Shown here: positions 16,457 to 24,741 of the stretch, piece by piece | Layout of the letters: the number at the start of each line of letters is the position of its first letter | Numbering within the stretch: the stretch's first letter is position 1 | From: Allopontixanthobacter confluentis | GTDB taxonomy: Bacteria > Pseudomonadota > Alphaproteobacteria > Sphingomonadales > Sphingomonadaceae | Direction of reading: 5' to 3' | NCBI RefSeq assembly: GCF_009827615.1 | Contig: NZ_WTYU01000002.1 | Span: 975,020-1,039,019 of the forward strand | DNA length: 64,000 bases | Notes under the pieces: model-generated | What the model was told of the DNA's origin: nothing | The model's database searches: none | The model's input: only the letters and a program-made list of their open reading frames with translations | Program-made: the position numbers and the translations under genes

Positions 16457-16744
16457 ATGCCTGCAGCTGAGGTTGTCCGCGCTCGGATTGATGCCGCTCT
16501 TAAGAAGAATGCCACGGCTGTCTTAAACAAGATGGGCCTCTCCGTGTCTGATGCCATCCGCATGCTGCTGATTAGGGTCGCTGAAGAAAAAGCTCTGCCT
16601 TTCGATGTGCACATACCCAACCGTGAAACTCAGAACGCGATGCTGGAAGGCCGCGACGGCAAGCTTGAGCAGTTTGCCAATTCTACCGACCTACTTGCTG
16701 GCCTCAATGAATACGAAGAGGCGACGTCGAGTAAGGTCGGATAA
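16457..16744 (+). CDS. DinJ/RelB-family antitoxin, separated from its toxin
   Basis: A 95-residue protein with the ribbon-helix-helix N-terminus of the RelB/DinJ family: VVRARIDAALKKNATAVLNKMGLSVSDAIRMLL (about residues 6-38, given to locate the domain) followed by the family's LPFDVHIPN. Antitoxins of this group bind DNA with the N-terminus and wrap the toxin with the C-terminus. No toxin gene follows on the same strand. The only YafQ-type toxin nearby is at 15199-15474 on the other strand. A palindromic operator candidate lies upstream at 16414-16429. Confidence 0.8.
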   Translation: MPAAEVVRARIDAALKKNATAVLNKMGLSVSDAIRMLLIRVAEEKALPFDVHIPNRETQNAMLEGRDGKLEQFANSTDLLAGLNEYEEATSSKVG

Positions 16745-17044
16745 AACATCGTCAGGGACGCGCTTGGCTCAAGTTGACGTGAACAGGCAATGCGGCGGAT
16801 ATTGAATTCGTGCTAATAAAAGCGCTCCGATGCGCTCAGGGTCCGACCTACGAGGCGACCCCTAGCGAAGGTGTCAAACTCAAATCTGTTGATCAGAAGT
16901 TCCTCTGGTACCATCGGCTAAGAGCAAGGGGACCCATTTGCGACTAGGGCATACCCAATCGACATATGTGCTGAAGCCATCCTCAGTTTACCTATTCGGA
17001 CAGCCTATTACGTCCGCATGGTTTACCCCAACGACACAACTGCC

Positions 17045-17125
17045 TGAGACAGTTCAGGTGTCTCAATAGCATTGACATTGCCATTACGGACATTTAGCGA
17101 CAATGGTCTTAGAGGCTATTGAGAC
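17045..17125. promoter_or_regulatory. probable resolution/recombination site of the serine recombinase
   Basis: Three related half-sites are spread over 80 bases ahead of the recombinase: TGAGAC at 17045-17050, GTCTCAATAGC at 17060-17070 and GCTATTGAGAC at 17115-17125. The last two are an exact 11-base inverted pair, and the first two form a TGAGAC/GTCTCA inverted pair. Resolvases of the Tn3/Hin group bind such repeated half-sites, commonly just upstream of their own gene. The remainder of the gap 16745-17044 shows no gene or clear structure. Confidence 0.5.
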
Positions 17126-17134
17126 GCATTCATC

Positions 17135-17680
17135 ATGACCACGACCATTGGCTACGCACGGGCAAGTTCCGAAGACCAGGACTGCACCATCCAGGAGGAC
17201 GCGCTGAGGGCGGCTGGCTGCACCATCGTCCGCTCAGAGAAGAAGAGCGGCACGACCAGGCAGGGACGGGAGCAGCTCGATACGATCCTGGAGTTCCTCC
17301 ACGAGGGCGACACTCTTGTGGTGACCCGCATCGACCGCCTGGCGCGATCCGTGAAGGACCTGGAGGACATCGTAGAAGCCATCAGGGCCAAAGGAGCACA
17401 CCTCCAGGCGACAGAGCAGCCGATTGACACAACCACCCCAGCAGGCGTCGCGTTCCTCCAGATGCTTGGCGTGTTCGCCCAGTTCGAGACGGCGCTGCGA
17501 AAAGAGCGTCAGATGGAGGGCATAGCCAAAGCAAAGGCGGCAGGTGTCTACAAGGGCCGCAAGCCCTCGGTGCCTGTGGAAGACGTAAGGCGGCTGAAGG
17601 ATGAGGGTCTCAATCCGACCCAAATCAGCAGGCAGCTCAAGATCGGCAGGGCGTCTGTTTACCGTGCGTTGGCAGCATGA
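17135..17680 (+). CDS. serine recombinase, resolvase/invertase type
   Basis: A 181-residue recombinase of the small serine family. The N-terminal GYARASSEDQ carries the nucleophilic serine near residue 11, and TRIDRLARSVKDL holds the active-site arginines. The E-helix (LQMLGVFAQFETALRKERQMEG) follows. The C-terminal RGRKPSVPVEDV-type linker ends in a helix-turn-helix (NPTQISRQLKIGRASVYRAL). All catalytic parts are present at family length, so the protein should be active in resolving or inverting DNA between sites such as those at 17045-17125. Its position near the split toxin and antitoxin genes is suggestive of past inversion. Confidence 0.9.
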   Translation: MTTTIGYARASSEDQDCTIQEDALRAAGCTIVRSEKKSGTTRQGREQLDTILEFLHEGDTLVVTRIDRLARSVKDLEDIVEAIRAKGAHLQATEQPIDTTTPAGVAFLQMLGVFAQFETALRKERQMEGIAKAKAAGVYKGRKPSVPVEDVRRLKDEGLNPTQISRQLKIGRASVYRALAA

Positions 17681-17809
17681 TCTGTTCAGAGAATATACGG
17701 GTAAGCTGAACACCCTTAGACTGGCCAAACAAGCCATGTTGAGGCCTCTGGCATGCAATTGAACAGTGGTGCAGCGCAGTCCTTCAGGTATGCGTCATCG
17801 CGGTTGTAT

Positions 17810-17825
17810 AGGGACCTAGGTCCCT
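17810..17825. repeat. perfect 16-base palindrome
   Basis: AGGGACCTAGGTCCCT is fully self-complementary and lies 9 bases after the stop of the leftward polymerase-like gene, between it and the recombinase. It could form a short hairpin, but no run of T follows on either strand, so it is not a standard terminator. It may be a protein-binding site. Confidence 0.4.
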
Positions 17826-17834
17826 CCACGGGGT

Positions 17835-19157
17835 CTACTTCAGGATTGGCTCGGGGGCGCTTGTCATCCCAAGTTGATGGATGAAATACCTCGAGAACCC
17901 TTCCTTTATGGCCTCCTCAGCCAGCCCTTGGTTCCCATCAGCAACCAACAAAGCGTCATGTACTGGCAAGAAACCAACGCCTTTTTTCATCAAGCTCTCC
18001 ATTGCGAGCCGGATGATTTCGGCCTCGTGATAGTGCAGGTCGAGAGGACCAATTCCAAGGCCGTGAAGCTGCGACAGGAACGGATAGCGCTTCAGGCCAA
18101 CCCTCTTAGCCGCAAGCAGGGGATTGCCCCCGTTCGACGCTCCAGACGAACCTAAGGCGAGCACTACCCACTGCTTTACAGTATCCCTTTTGACCCCATC
18201 GAGCTCGTAGGGGTCCTTGGCGCTATCGAATGGAACACCCAGCAACCCGTGGAGAATGGTAAGATGCGACGCACTGATGTCGAGCTCTCTGGAAGGCAGC
18301 CCATCAATTATGATCAAGCGCTCCCTGGTCTCTTTGCCGCCCTCAAAAGCCTCATACCGATCAGCTCCGAGCATGCTGTAGTACCGGCCATGCCACTGAT
18401 AGGAGAAATCTGGGTGGTCCGCATTGTTGAAGGATCGCCTCAAGCCCGCGAAAGTGAACCCTGCGATACGCCCTTCGTGCATCAGAAATGCGTTCAGCTC
18501 TTGCAGGTCCTGGATAATTAGGCTGCACCTGGGGTCATCTTTCGGCAATGGCAGCAGCTTCGGCTTTTCTCCCCTTATTGCAGGCTGAGCCTTTAACATC
18601 AGAACTTCTGCACGGCTGGGTGGAGCGCTTGGTCTTGCTACAAAATGCTGACGAATGGAGGACAGGCTAACACCCAGCTCATCAGCCAGGTCGATCAGCT
18701 TCTTGGTGGGCCTGAAGCAGGTACGGCTGTGCTTCTTTCGCTTCTGACCAAAGCTCACTTCGGTTCTGAAGTACCCAGGCAGTTCTTCGATATAATCCTG
18801 GCTACCCAGAGCTGATCGCATGACACCAAGAGCCGTTCGGCCACCTGGAACAGTCCCCAAGTGTTCATTGTCGGTCGATAGCTTGCTCCAGCGGCCATCA
18901 GCAGCAGCTCGAAGTAGGTCGGCAAGGAAGGCCTCTATAATAGCCTGGTAAGCTGGAACCATCGACGGCCGAAATTGACCTTGGGTTCTCCTGAAGGGAA
19001 CAATGATGGTGTTTAACACTACATCCATCAAGGCCTTGGCTTCAGGGGACATCAAGTAGCCCTTCAGCAGCATTGAGCGGGCGCAAGTCCGTGCATCCCT
19101 TCGGTCGGCTGTACGGTCCTCTAAGTTGAGGGCAGATAGGGGCGTAAAGAGGTGCAT
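17835..19157 (-). CDS. family-A-polymerase-like palm domain protein, small
   Basis: A 440-residue protein whose C-terminal half carries three spaced motifs like those of family A DNA polymerases and T7-type RNA polymerases. Motif A is ELDISASHLTILHG with Asp294. Motif B is RDTVKQWVVLALGSSG with Arg324 and Lys328. Motif C is LPVHDALLV with His400 and Asp401. Before motif A is RSFNNADHPD...YQWHGRYYSMLG, a segment I associate with mobile-element polymerase-like proteins. There is no recognisable 3'-5' exonuclease or full fingers domain, and the length is about half of Pol I. Role and template are unknown; element replication, repair or defence are possible. The motif reading is by eye. Confidence 0.5.
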   Translation of the reverse strand: MHLFTPLSALNLEDRTADRRDARTCARSMLLKGYLMSPEAKALMDVVLNTIIVPFRRTQGQFRPSMVPAYQAIIEAFLADLLRAAADGRWSKLSTDNEHLGTVPGGRTALGVMRSALGSQDYIEELPGYFRTEVSFGQKRKKHSRTCFRPTKKLIDLADELGVSLSSIRQHFVARPSAPPSRAEVLMLKAQPAIRGEKPKLLPLPKDDPRCSLIIQDLQELNAFLMHEGRIAGFTFAGLRRSFNNADHPDFSYQWHGRYYSMLGADRYEAFEGGKETRERLIIIDGLPSRELDISASHLTILHGLLGVPFDSAKDPYELDGVKRDTVKQWVVLALGSSGASNGGNPLLAAKRVGLKRYPFLSQLHGLGIGPLDLHYHEAEIIRLAMESLMKKGVGFLPVHDALLVADGNQGLAEEAIKEGFSRYFIHQLGMTSAPEPILK

Positions 19158-19399
19158 ATAGGGTTAGCCCTACCATCATTTATGAGGGTGCTTTAAGCCA
19201 CCTTTGGCCAACCCCAGGTGCCCCTTAAGCCATAGTAGACAGAAACTATTCGGCCCGGCTTAACACATTGATAACGAGGAGCCATTAACCCGTCGCAATA
19301 GGCTCTGGACCATCCATCAGCCCTATGGCAGATACTGCCAACAACCACGGCTCCGGGTGTCACTAAGGCACCACGCGCTTCAACCAGGAGCGCCATCAA

Positions 19400-20137
19400 A
19401 TGGCCTTAACTAAATGTGCACTTGCGACATCAAGAAGTAGCGACCGCATCCGACGCCAGAGTGGCGACCCAGTATTCGAGAAAGGGAGGTTACGGACGAC
19501 TTCCACGGTCACCCTTGAACACGAAGGGGAGAAGCTCCAGCTTCGCTATCATCGTTCCCGCTGGCGACTTCCTGATCCCGACTTTCCATCAGTTCGTCAG
19601 TGCACAACGAAAGCGAAACTGTATGCAGGTGACACACATGCTGGAAGCTTTGAGTTCACTGAACTCTGTCCTGAACCCCTGATCGACAATCATTCCTTCT
19701 TTGAGTGGGCGGATGCGATGTCGTCCACACTGATGGAGCTCGCAGAAGTTCTATGCAGCCACTGGGAAGAACTGTCTGAAGTGTCAGATTATGGAACGAT
19801 CCTGGAACTGACCCGAGCATGGATGGACCCAGCGTTCTCGAATAGCGGGCGCTTTGCACGGGCTGCAAATGCTTTAATCGGGATGAACAAGGACTGGAGC
19901 CTTCTGGTCCTCAAGGCCTTTCCGCTAGAATATGAGGGTTCGGGTTCCGATTCCGATCAGTTTGTTCAAGCCCAAAATCGTCGGCAGCGAGCGATGATGC
20001 GGCACTACCATTCAGCGCTTGGCGTTGCCCCTTTCCCAGAGGCTGCAGGTAATCACGGGTGGATGTACTTGCGACGCGCTGGCTTACCGATAGCTGATCC
20101 CATAAATGGGGCAGGAGACACGATAAGTGACTGGTGA
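19400..20137 (+). CDS. hypothetical protein
   Basis: A 245-residue soluble protein with no recognised family. Residues about 35-80 look beta-rich (VTLEHEGEKLQLRYHRSRW). The middle is acidic and helical (DAMSSTLMELAEVLCSHWEELSEV, about residues 105-128), and the C-terminus is mixed. The N-terminal 30 residues are less protein-like, so a start further in is possible. The gene lies 243 bases from the polymerase-like gene, transcribed away from it. A relation between them is possible but not shown. Confidence 0.55.
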   Translation: MALTKCALATSRSSDRIRRQSGDPVFEKGRLRTTSTVTLEHEGEKLQLRYHRSRWRLPDPDFPSVRQCTTKAKLYAGDTHAGSFEFTELCPEPLIDNHSFFEWADAMSSTLMELAEVLCSHWEELSEVSDYGTILELTRAWMDPAFSNSGRFARAANALIGMNKDWSLLVLKAFPLEYEGSGSDSDQFVQAQNRRQRAMMRHYHSALGVAPFPEAAGNHGWMYLRRAGLPIADPINGAGDTISDW

Positions 20138-20544
20138 AGCCCTACTTCCCTCCATGTCGTTTCACTCCATCGAAGCCTTCCTTCAGACGGCTGCCAGCAA
20201 TTTCCCATATTTTACCCCAAGTTCGAGGGTGGCTTTTAACTACGCCTTGGCGCGGCTCTATACCTCCCGGATCAGGGTGGGAGGTGGACGAAGTCGGTCT
20301 CGCGCCAGATGAATAGGAGTTCAATGAGAGAGTGCCCGACTCGATGACCACTCGAGTTGAGCCCTGAAACGGCGGAGGCTTTTCAAAAGATGACTAGGAG
20401 GACGCTGATTAATCAACGGGTTTTCTTCGACCGAGAGGATAACTTGTCTGTCGCAAAAGCTATTCAAAGCTCAACCTTTGACCTACGAACAGAGCACGGC
20501 TTAGTTCGAGCTCCAGTTAGACCTAAAGGACATAGAGCCACTCA
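20138..20544. other. intergenic region before the type I restriction operon
   Basis: No convincing gene is seen. A short frame 20357-20548 (63 codons, starting TTG) ends in the ATGA shared with the first hsdM start, but it lacks a ribosome site and family similarity, so I do not call it. The region presumably contains the promoter of the hsd operon; no clear -35/-10 pair was identified. Confidence 0.35.
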
Positions 20545-22047
20545 ATGACATCGGATGGGCGCGAAATTAAGTCCTCACTCTGGGATGCAGCAAATACGTT
20601 GCGCGGATCTGCCGTCGATCGCACGGATTGGAAGGGGTACATACTCCCTCTTCTATTCTTCAAGCGCATATCGGACGTCTGGGACGAGGAGACCCTTGAG
20701 GCTGGCGAACTCTATGGTGAGGCCGACCCGTCGCATTTCCCTGAAATTCATCGCTTTGAGGTGCCGGAAGGCTGCCATTGGAATGACGTAAGGGAGGCGC
20801 CAGCAAATGTCGGCTCGGTCTTGCTCCATGCCATGCGTGAGATCGAGCGGGCCAATCCTGACACGCTCTTTCGCGTTTTCGGCACGGCGGACTGGGGCAA
20901 CAAGGAGAAATTCTCCGACGAGCTTTTGAAGGACATGATCGAAGGTTTCTCAGAAATCCAACTGGGCAACTCGCAAGTCAGCACCGACGTTCTGGGTGAC
21001 GCCTACGAGTATCTTGTCGGAAAGTTCGCTGACGTGACCCGGCGGAACAAAGCTGGCGAGTTCTATACCCCCCGAAGCGTCGTGCGTATGATGGTGCAAC
21101 TGCTCGATCCTAAGGAAGGAGAGAGCATCTATGATCCTGCGTGCGGAACGGGCGGTATGCTGCTCGGAGCAATTGAGCATGTCGCAAACCGAGGTGGTGA
21201 TCCGCGGACCTTCTACGGGAAGATCTTTGGTCAGGAAAAGAACCTCACGACATCCGCAATTGCGCGCATGAATCTGGTGCTTCATGGCATTGAAGACTTT
21301 GAGATTGCCCGCGAGGATACCTTAATAAGTCCTGCATTCACCGATTCCAGCACAGGCGGTCTCGCAACCTTTGATTGTGTAATCGCCAATCCCCCTTTCT
21401 CACTAAAGGAATGGGGTCGTGAGCTATGGGAGAGCGACCCGTGGGGTCGTGCATCCTATGGTATTCCGCCTGAGAGCTACGGGGATTATGCCTTCGTACA
21501 GCACATGATTGCCTCGATGGCGCCGAGCGGCAACAGCCGGATGGCCGTGGTGCTTCCTCAGGGCGCCTTGTTTCGAAAGTCGGCTGAGGGATCTATCCGC
21601 ACTCAGCTGCTTAAGGAGGACCTGATCGAAGCCGTGATCGGCCTCGCTCCCAATCTCTTTTACGGGACCTCACTTGCAGCCTGCATTGTGGTGCTCCGGC
21701 GCAAGAAGCCAGCCGACCGCAAAGGCAAGGTTATGATTATCGACGCGTCGAGCGAGTTCCGGAAGGGCCGGGCACAGAACTTCCTCGACACCGGGCACGC
21801 GGACAAGATCGTAAAATGGTATCAGGCATTTGAGGATGTTGTGGATCGCGCCAAGGTGGCAGCGATCGAGGAGATCGAGAAGGAAGGGTGGACTCTTAAC
21901 ATTTCCCGTTATGTCCTGCCGCCAATCGGTGATGAGATTCCCCCACTCCCCGAAGCGATTGAGGCATTCAAGACCGCACTTGCAGATGCCCGGCTGGCCG
22001 AAGACAATCTGCGAACTGTCCTCAATGAAGGAGGGTGGCTGAAATGA
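20545..22047 (+). CDS. hsdM: type I restriction-modification methyltransferase subunit HsdM (first copy)
   Basis: A 500-residue N6-adenine DNA methyltransferase. The N-terminal HsdM helical domain (SSLWDAANTLRGSAVDR...YILPLLFFKRISDVW) leads into the SAM-binding motif DPACGTGG (residues 197-204) and the catalytic motif NPPF (282-285). In type I systems two HsdM subunits and one HsdS make the methylase, and HsdR joins them for cleavage. This gene heads a four-gene operon with 4-base ATGA overlaps, followed by a second, clearly different hsdM. About half of the positions seem shared by eye, too few for a recent duplication. Confidence 0.93.
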   Translation: MTSDGREIKSSLWDAANTLRGSAVDRTDWKGYILPLLFFKRISDVWDEETLEAGELYGEADPSHFPEIHRFEVPEGCHWNDVREAPANVGSVLLHAMREIERANPDTLFRVFGTADWGNKEKFSDELLKDMIEGFSEIQLGNSQVSTDVLGDAYEYLVGKFADVTRRNKAGEFYTPRSVVRMMVQLLDPKEGESIYDPACGTGGMLLGAIEHVANRGGDPRTFYGKIFGQEKNLTTSAIARMNLVLHGIEDFEIAREDTLISPAFTDSSTGGLATFDCVIANPPFSLKEWGRELWESDPWGRASYGIPPESYGDYAFVQHMIASMAPSGNSRMAVVLPQGALFRKSAEGSIRTQLLKEDLIEAVIGLAPNLFYGTSLAACIVVLRRKKPADRKGKVMIIDASSEFRKGRAQNFLDTGHADKIVKWYQAFEDVVDRAKVAAIEEIEKEGWTLNISRYVLPPIGDEIPPLPEAIEAFKTALADARLAEDNLRTVLNEGGWLK

Positions 22048-23552
22048 GCACGCGCCTTACCCAGCGCGAGCTCGAAAGCTATCTGTGGGGTGCTGCAACG
22101 CTCCTGCGCGGGCTGATCGATGCTAGCGATTACAAGCAGTACATCTTCCCTTTGATGTTCTTCAAACGCCTTTCCGACGTCTGGGATGAGGACTACCGCG
22201 AAGCGTTCGAGGAAACAGGAGACGAAGGGTATGCCACTTCGACCGCAAATGATCGTTTCATTGTACCGGCAGGTTCGCATTGGGAAGACGTCCGCGCCAC
22301 TTCGACTGACGTTGGACGCGCCATCCTCTCCGCCTTTCAAGAAATCGAAAAGAGCAATCCCGAGCGGCTACAGGGAGTTTTCGGCAATGCCCAATGGACC
22401 GACAAGGGGCAGATGCCCGACGCGACGCTCAAGAACCTGATCGAGCACTTTTCGAAGCACGACCTGTCGCTTGGCGCAGTGCCCGAGGATGAGCTTGGCA
22501 ATGCCTATGAATATCTAATCAAGAAGTTCGCCGATGATAGCGGGCATACCGCGCAGGAGTTTTACACCAACCGCACGCTTGTGCATCTGATGGCGCAGAT
22601 GCTGGATCCTCAAACAGGAGAAGATGTCTATGACCCCACCTGCGGCACTGGCGGCATGCTCATTTCATGCCTGGCAGAGGTCAAGCGTAATGGAGGTGAC
22701 ACCAGAACGATGGGCCTCTACGGTCAGGAGCTAATTAACATCACTGCGGCCATCGCCCGGATGAACCTCGTCATTCATGGGGTGTCCGACTTTCAGGTCG
22801 CCAGCGGGAATACTCTTTCTGATCCAGCCTTCGTGGAAGGCGACAAGCTTCGATCCTACGACATCGTGCTCGCCAACCCGCCATATTCGATCAAGAAATG
22901 GAATCGGGACGCCTGGACCAGCGATGCCTGGGGACGGAATTTCCTCGGCACCCCTCCGCAAGGCCGGGCCGACTATGCGTTCTTCCAGCACATCCTCAAC
23001 AGCATGGACCCGGAGACCGGACGCTGCGCGGTCTTGTTCCCGCATGGCGTATTGTTTCGCAACGAAGAAGCCGAGATGCGCCGCAATCTAATTGAGACTG
23101 ATCTGGTGGAATGTGTGCTCGGGCTCGGGCCGGGGCTATTCTACAACTCGCCAATGGAGGCCTGCGTCATTATATGCCGCAGCAAGAAGCCAGCCGAACG
23201 TCAGAAGCAGGTCCTGTTCATAGACGCAGTAGCTGAGATCGAGCGTGAGCGAGCACAGAGCTTTCTGAAGCCGGAAAACCAGCAGCACATCCTTGATGCT
23301 TATCAGGGCTTTACCAATGCGCCTGGTTTCGCAAGCGTTGTACGCACTGCCGATGTGCTGGCGGCCGACGGGGATCTCTCTATTGCCCGTTATGTGAAGA
23401 AACCCAAGCCTGAGATCTCTGCCGACGAGGCTGTAGGCCTCAAGGACTCTTGGAGCGCCTTCGATGCAGAGGGGCGCGATTTCTGGACTGGCATGGATGC
23501 GCTAGTCGATATGCTTGACGAGTTGGAATCTGGGAAGGATGCCGATGCTTGA
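22044..23552 (+). CDS. hsdM: type I restriction-modification methyltransferase subunit HsdM (second copy)
   Basis: A 502-residue HsdM paralogue starting at the ATG at 22044, which overlaps the previous stop (ATGA) and has GGAGGG upstream. It carries the same layout: ESYLWGAATLLRGLID, then DPTCGTGG (residues 197-204) and NPPYS (278-282). Both catalytic motifs are intact, so both copies should bind SAM and methylate. Two full-length HsdM genes in one operon are unusual and suggest a heteromeric methylase (M1-M2-S). Ends of the gene overlap the hsdS start. Confidence 0.93.
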   Translation: MSTRLTQRELESYLWGAATLLRGLIDASDYKQYIFPLMFFKRLSDVWDEDYREAFEETGDEGYATSTANDRFIVPAGSHWEDVRATSTDVGRAILSAFQEIEKSNPERLQGVFGNAQWTDKGQMPDATLKNLIEHFSKHDLSLGAVPEDELGNAYEYLIKKFADDSGHTAQEFYTNRTLVHLMAQMLDPQTGEDVYDPTCGTGGMLISCLAEVKRNGGDTRTMGLYGQELINITAAIARMNLVIHGVSDFQVASGNTLSDPAFVEGDKLRSYDIVLANPPYSIKKWNRDAWTSDAWGRNFLGTPPQGRADYAFFQHILNSMDPETGRCAVLFPHGVLFRNEEAEMRRNLIETDLVECVLGLGPGLFYNSPMEACVIICRSKKPAERQKQVLFIDAVAEIERERAQSFLKPENQQHILDAYQGFTNAPGFASVVRTADVLAADGDLSIARYVKKPKPEISADEAVGLKDSWSAFDAEGRDFWTGMDALVDMLDELESGKDADA

Positions 23553-24741
23553 TAAAGCTTCGAAATTGAGCAGCTACCGGTTTGATAAGATGGCAGCTCA
23601 AATCAGTCACCGGGTCATGCCCGCAGAGACCGAAGTAGGCCGCTATGTCGGCCTAGAGCATCTTGATCCCGAAAGTTTGCGCATCCGTCGGTGGGGCGAT
23701 CCCAGTGAAGTAGAATCGACCAAATTGACGTTTGAGCCGGGTGACGTAATCTTCGGCAAACGCCGCGTCTATCAACGCAAGGTTGCGGTGGCGGATTTCC
23801 ATGGCATCTGCTCAGCGCATGCCATGGTGCTTCGCGCAAAGCCGGAAACGGTGCTGCCCGATTTCCTGCCCTTCTTCATGCAGAGCGATCTGTTTATGGA
23901 GCGTGCGCTGAGCATCTCGGTGGGCTCGCTCTCGCCCACCATCAACTGGAAGGCGTTGGCGAAGGAAGAGTTCCTGCTACCGCCAATCCAGGTGCAGGCG
24001 CGCTTGGTAGAAACTCTTATAGCCGCAGTAAACGCTCAAATCGAACTTCATAGGTCTCTGGAGACACTCACAACTATGAACGCTTCACTTTTGGATGCGC
24101 GACTAAGGGGTTCTTTACTTGGCGCAGCAAACCGGCATGAACGAGTTGGACCCTATTTCGAAGACTGGCCGCTGTTGCCAATTGGGAAATTGTTGACGAA
24201 AAACCAGTACGGACTTTCTGTAGAGGCCGGATCAACCGGGCAGTACCCCATGTTAAGAATGATGAACATGGAAGATGGTCGGGTAGTTGAGAACGACCTT
24301 AAATACATTGATCTTTCAGACGGCGAATTCGAAAAGTATCGTCTATTCGATGGCGACATACTCTTCAATCGCACGAACAGTTTTGACTTAGTTGGCCGAA
24401 CCGGGGTGTACCACCTTGGCGCGGAGCACGTTTTCGCATCCTATCTCGTGCGTCTCCAGACCTACCGTGAGAAGCTTGATCCAGAATACCTCTGTGCATT
24501 TTTAAATGCTCATATTGGACGCCGCCAAGTCATGTCTTTCGCAACTAGGGGCGTCAGCCAAACAAATGTTAACGCCTCAAATCTGACGCGAATCTTACTA
24601 CCCCTCCCACCGATCAGTTTTCAGCGTGAAACCGTAGAATTTATTCGTGAATGTCACGCAGCATCTTCGAGACTTACCCAACGAATTAAGAGCCTTGGAC
24701 AAATAATCTCAGAGGTTACGAAACAAGGTATTTCTGAATGA
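23545..24741 (+). CDS. hsdS: type I restriction-modification specificity subunit HsdS
   Basis: A protein of about 398 residues with two target recognition domains separated by a helical spacer. The first half ends in LPPIQVQARLVETLIAAV and the second in LPLPPISFQRETVEFI, the repeated conserved regions that place HsdS against HsdM. The ATG at 23545 is preferred because GGAAGG lies 7 bases upstream; another ATG at 23539 is possible. It overlaps the end of the second hsdM and shares ATGA with hsdR. The two recognition domains define a bipartite DNA target, which cannot be read from sequence alone. Confidence 0.9.
   Translation: MLDKASKLSSYRFDKMAAQISHRVMPAETEVGRYVGLEHLDPESLRIRRWGDPSEVESTKLTFEPGDVIFGKRRVYQRKVAVADFHGICSAHAMVLRAKPETVLPDFLPFFMQSDLFMERALSISVGSLSPTINWKALAKEEFLLPPIQVQARLVETLIAAVNAQIELHRSLETLTTMNASLLDARLRGSLLGAANRHERVGPYFEDWPLLPIGKLLTKNQYGLSVEAGSTGQYPMLRMMNMEDGRVVENDLKYIDLSDGEFEKYRLFDGDILFNRTNSFDLVGRTGVYHLGAEHVFASYLVRLQTYREKLDPEYLCAFLNAHIGRRQVMSFATRGVSQTNVNASNLTRILLPLPPISFQRETVEFIRECHAASSRLTQRIKSLGQIISEVTKQGISE

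Noticed and set aside
16745-17044. A missing toxin gene directly behind the DinJ-like antitoxin
   Set aside because: No frame in this stretch shows YafQ-type or RelE-type residues.
19193-19399. A 68-codon minus-strand frame upstream of the polymerase-like gene
   Set aside because: Its start would lie within 4 bases of the start of the divergent gene at 19400, leaving no room for promoters, and there is no family similarity or ribosome site.
20357-20548. A 63-codon frame ending in the hsdM start
   Set aside because: It begins with TTG without a ribosome site and the sequence is not recognisable. The overlap with hsdM may be chance.
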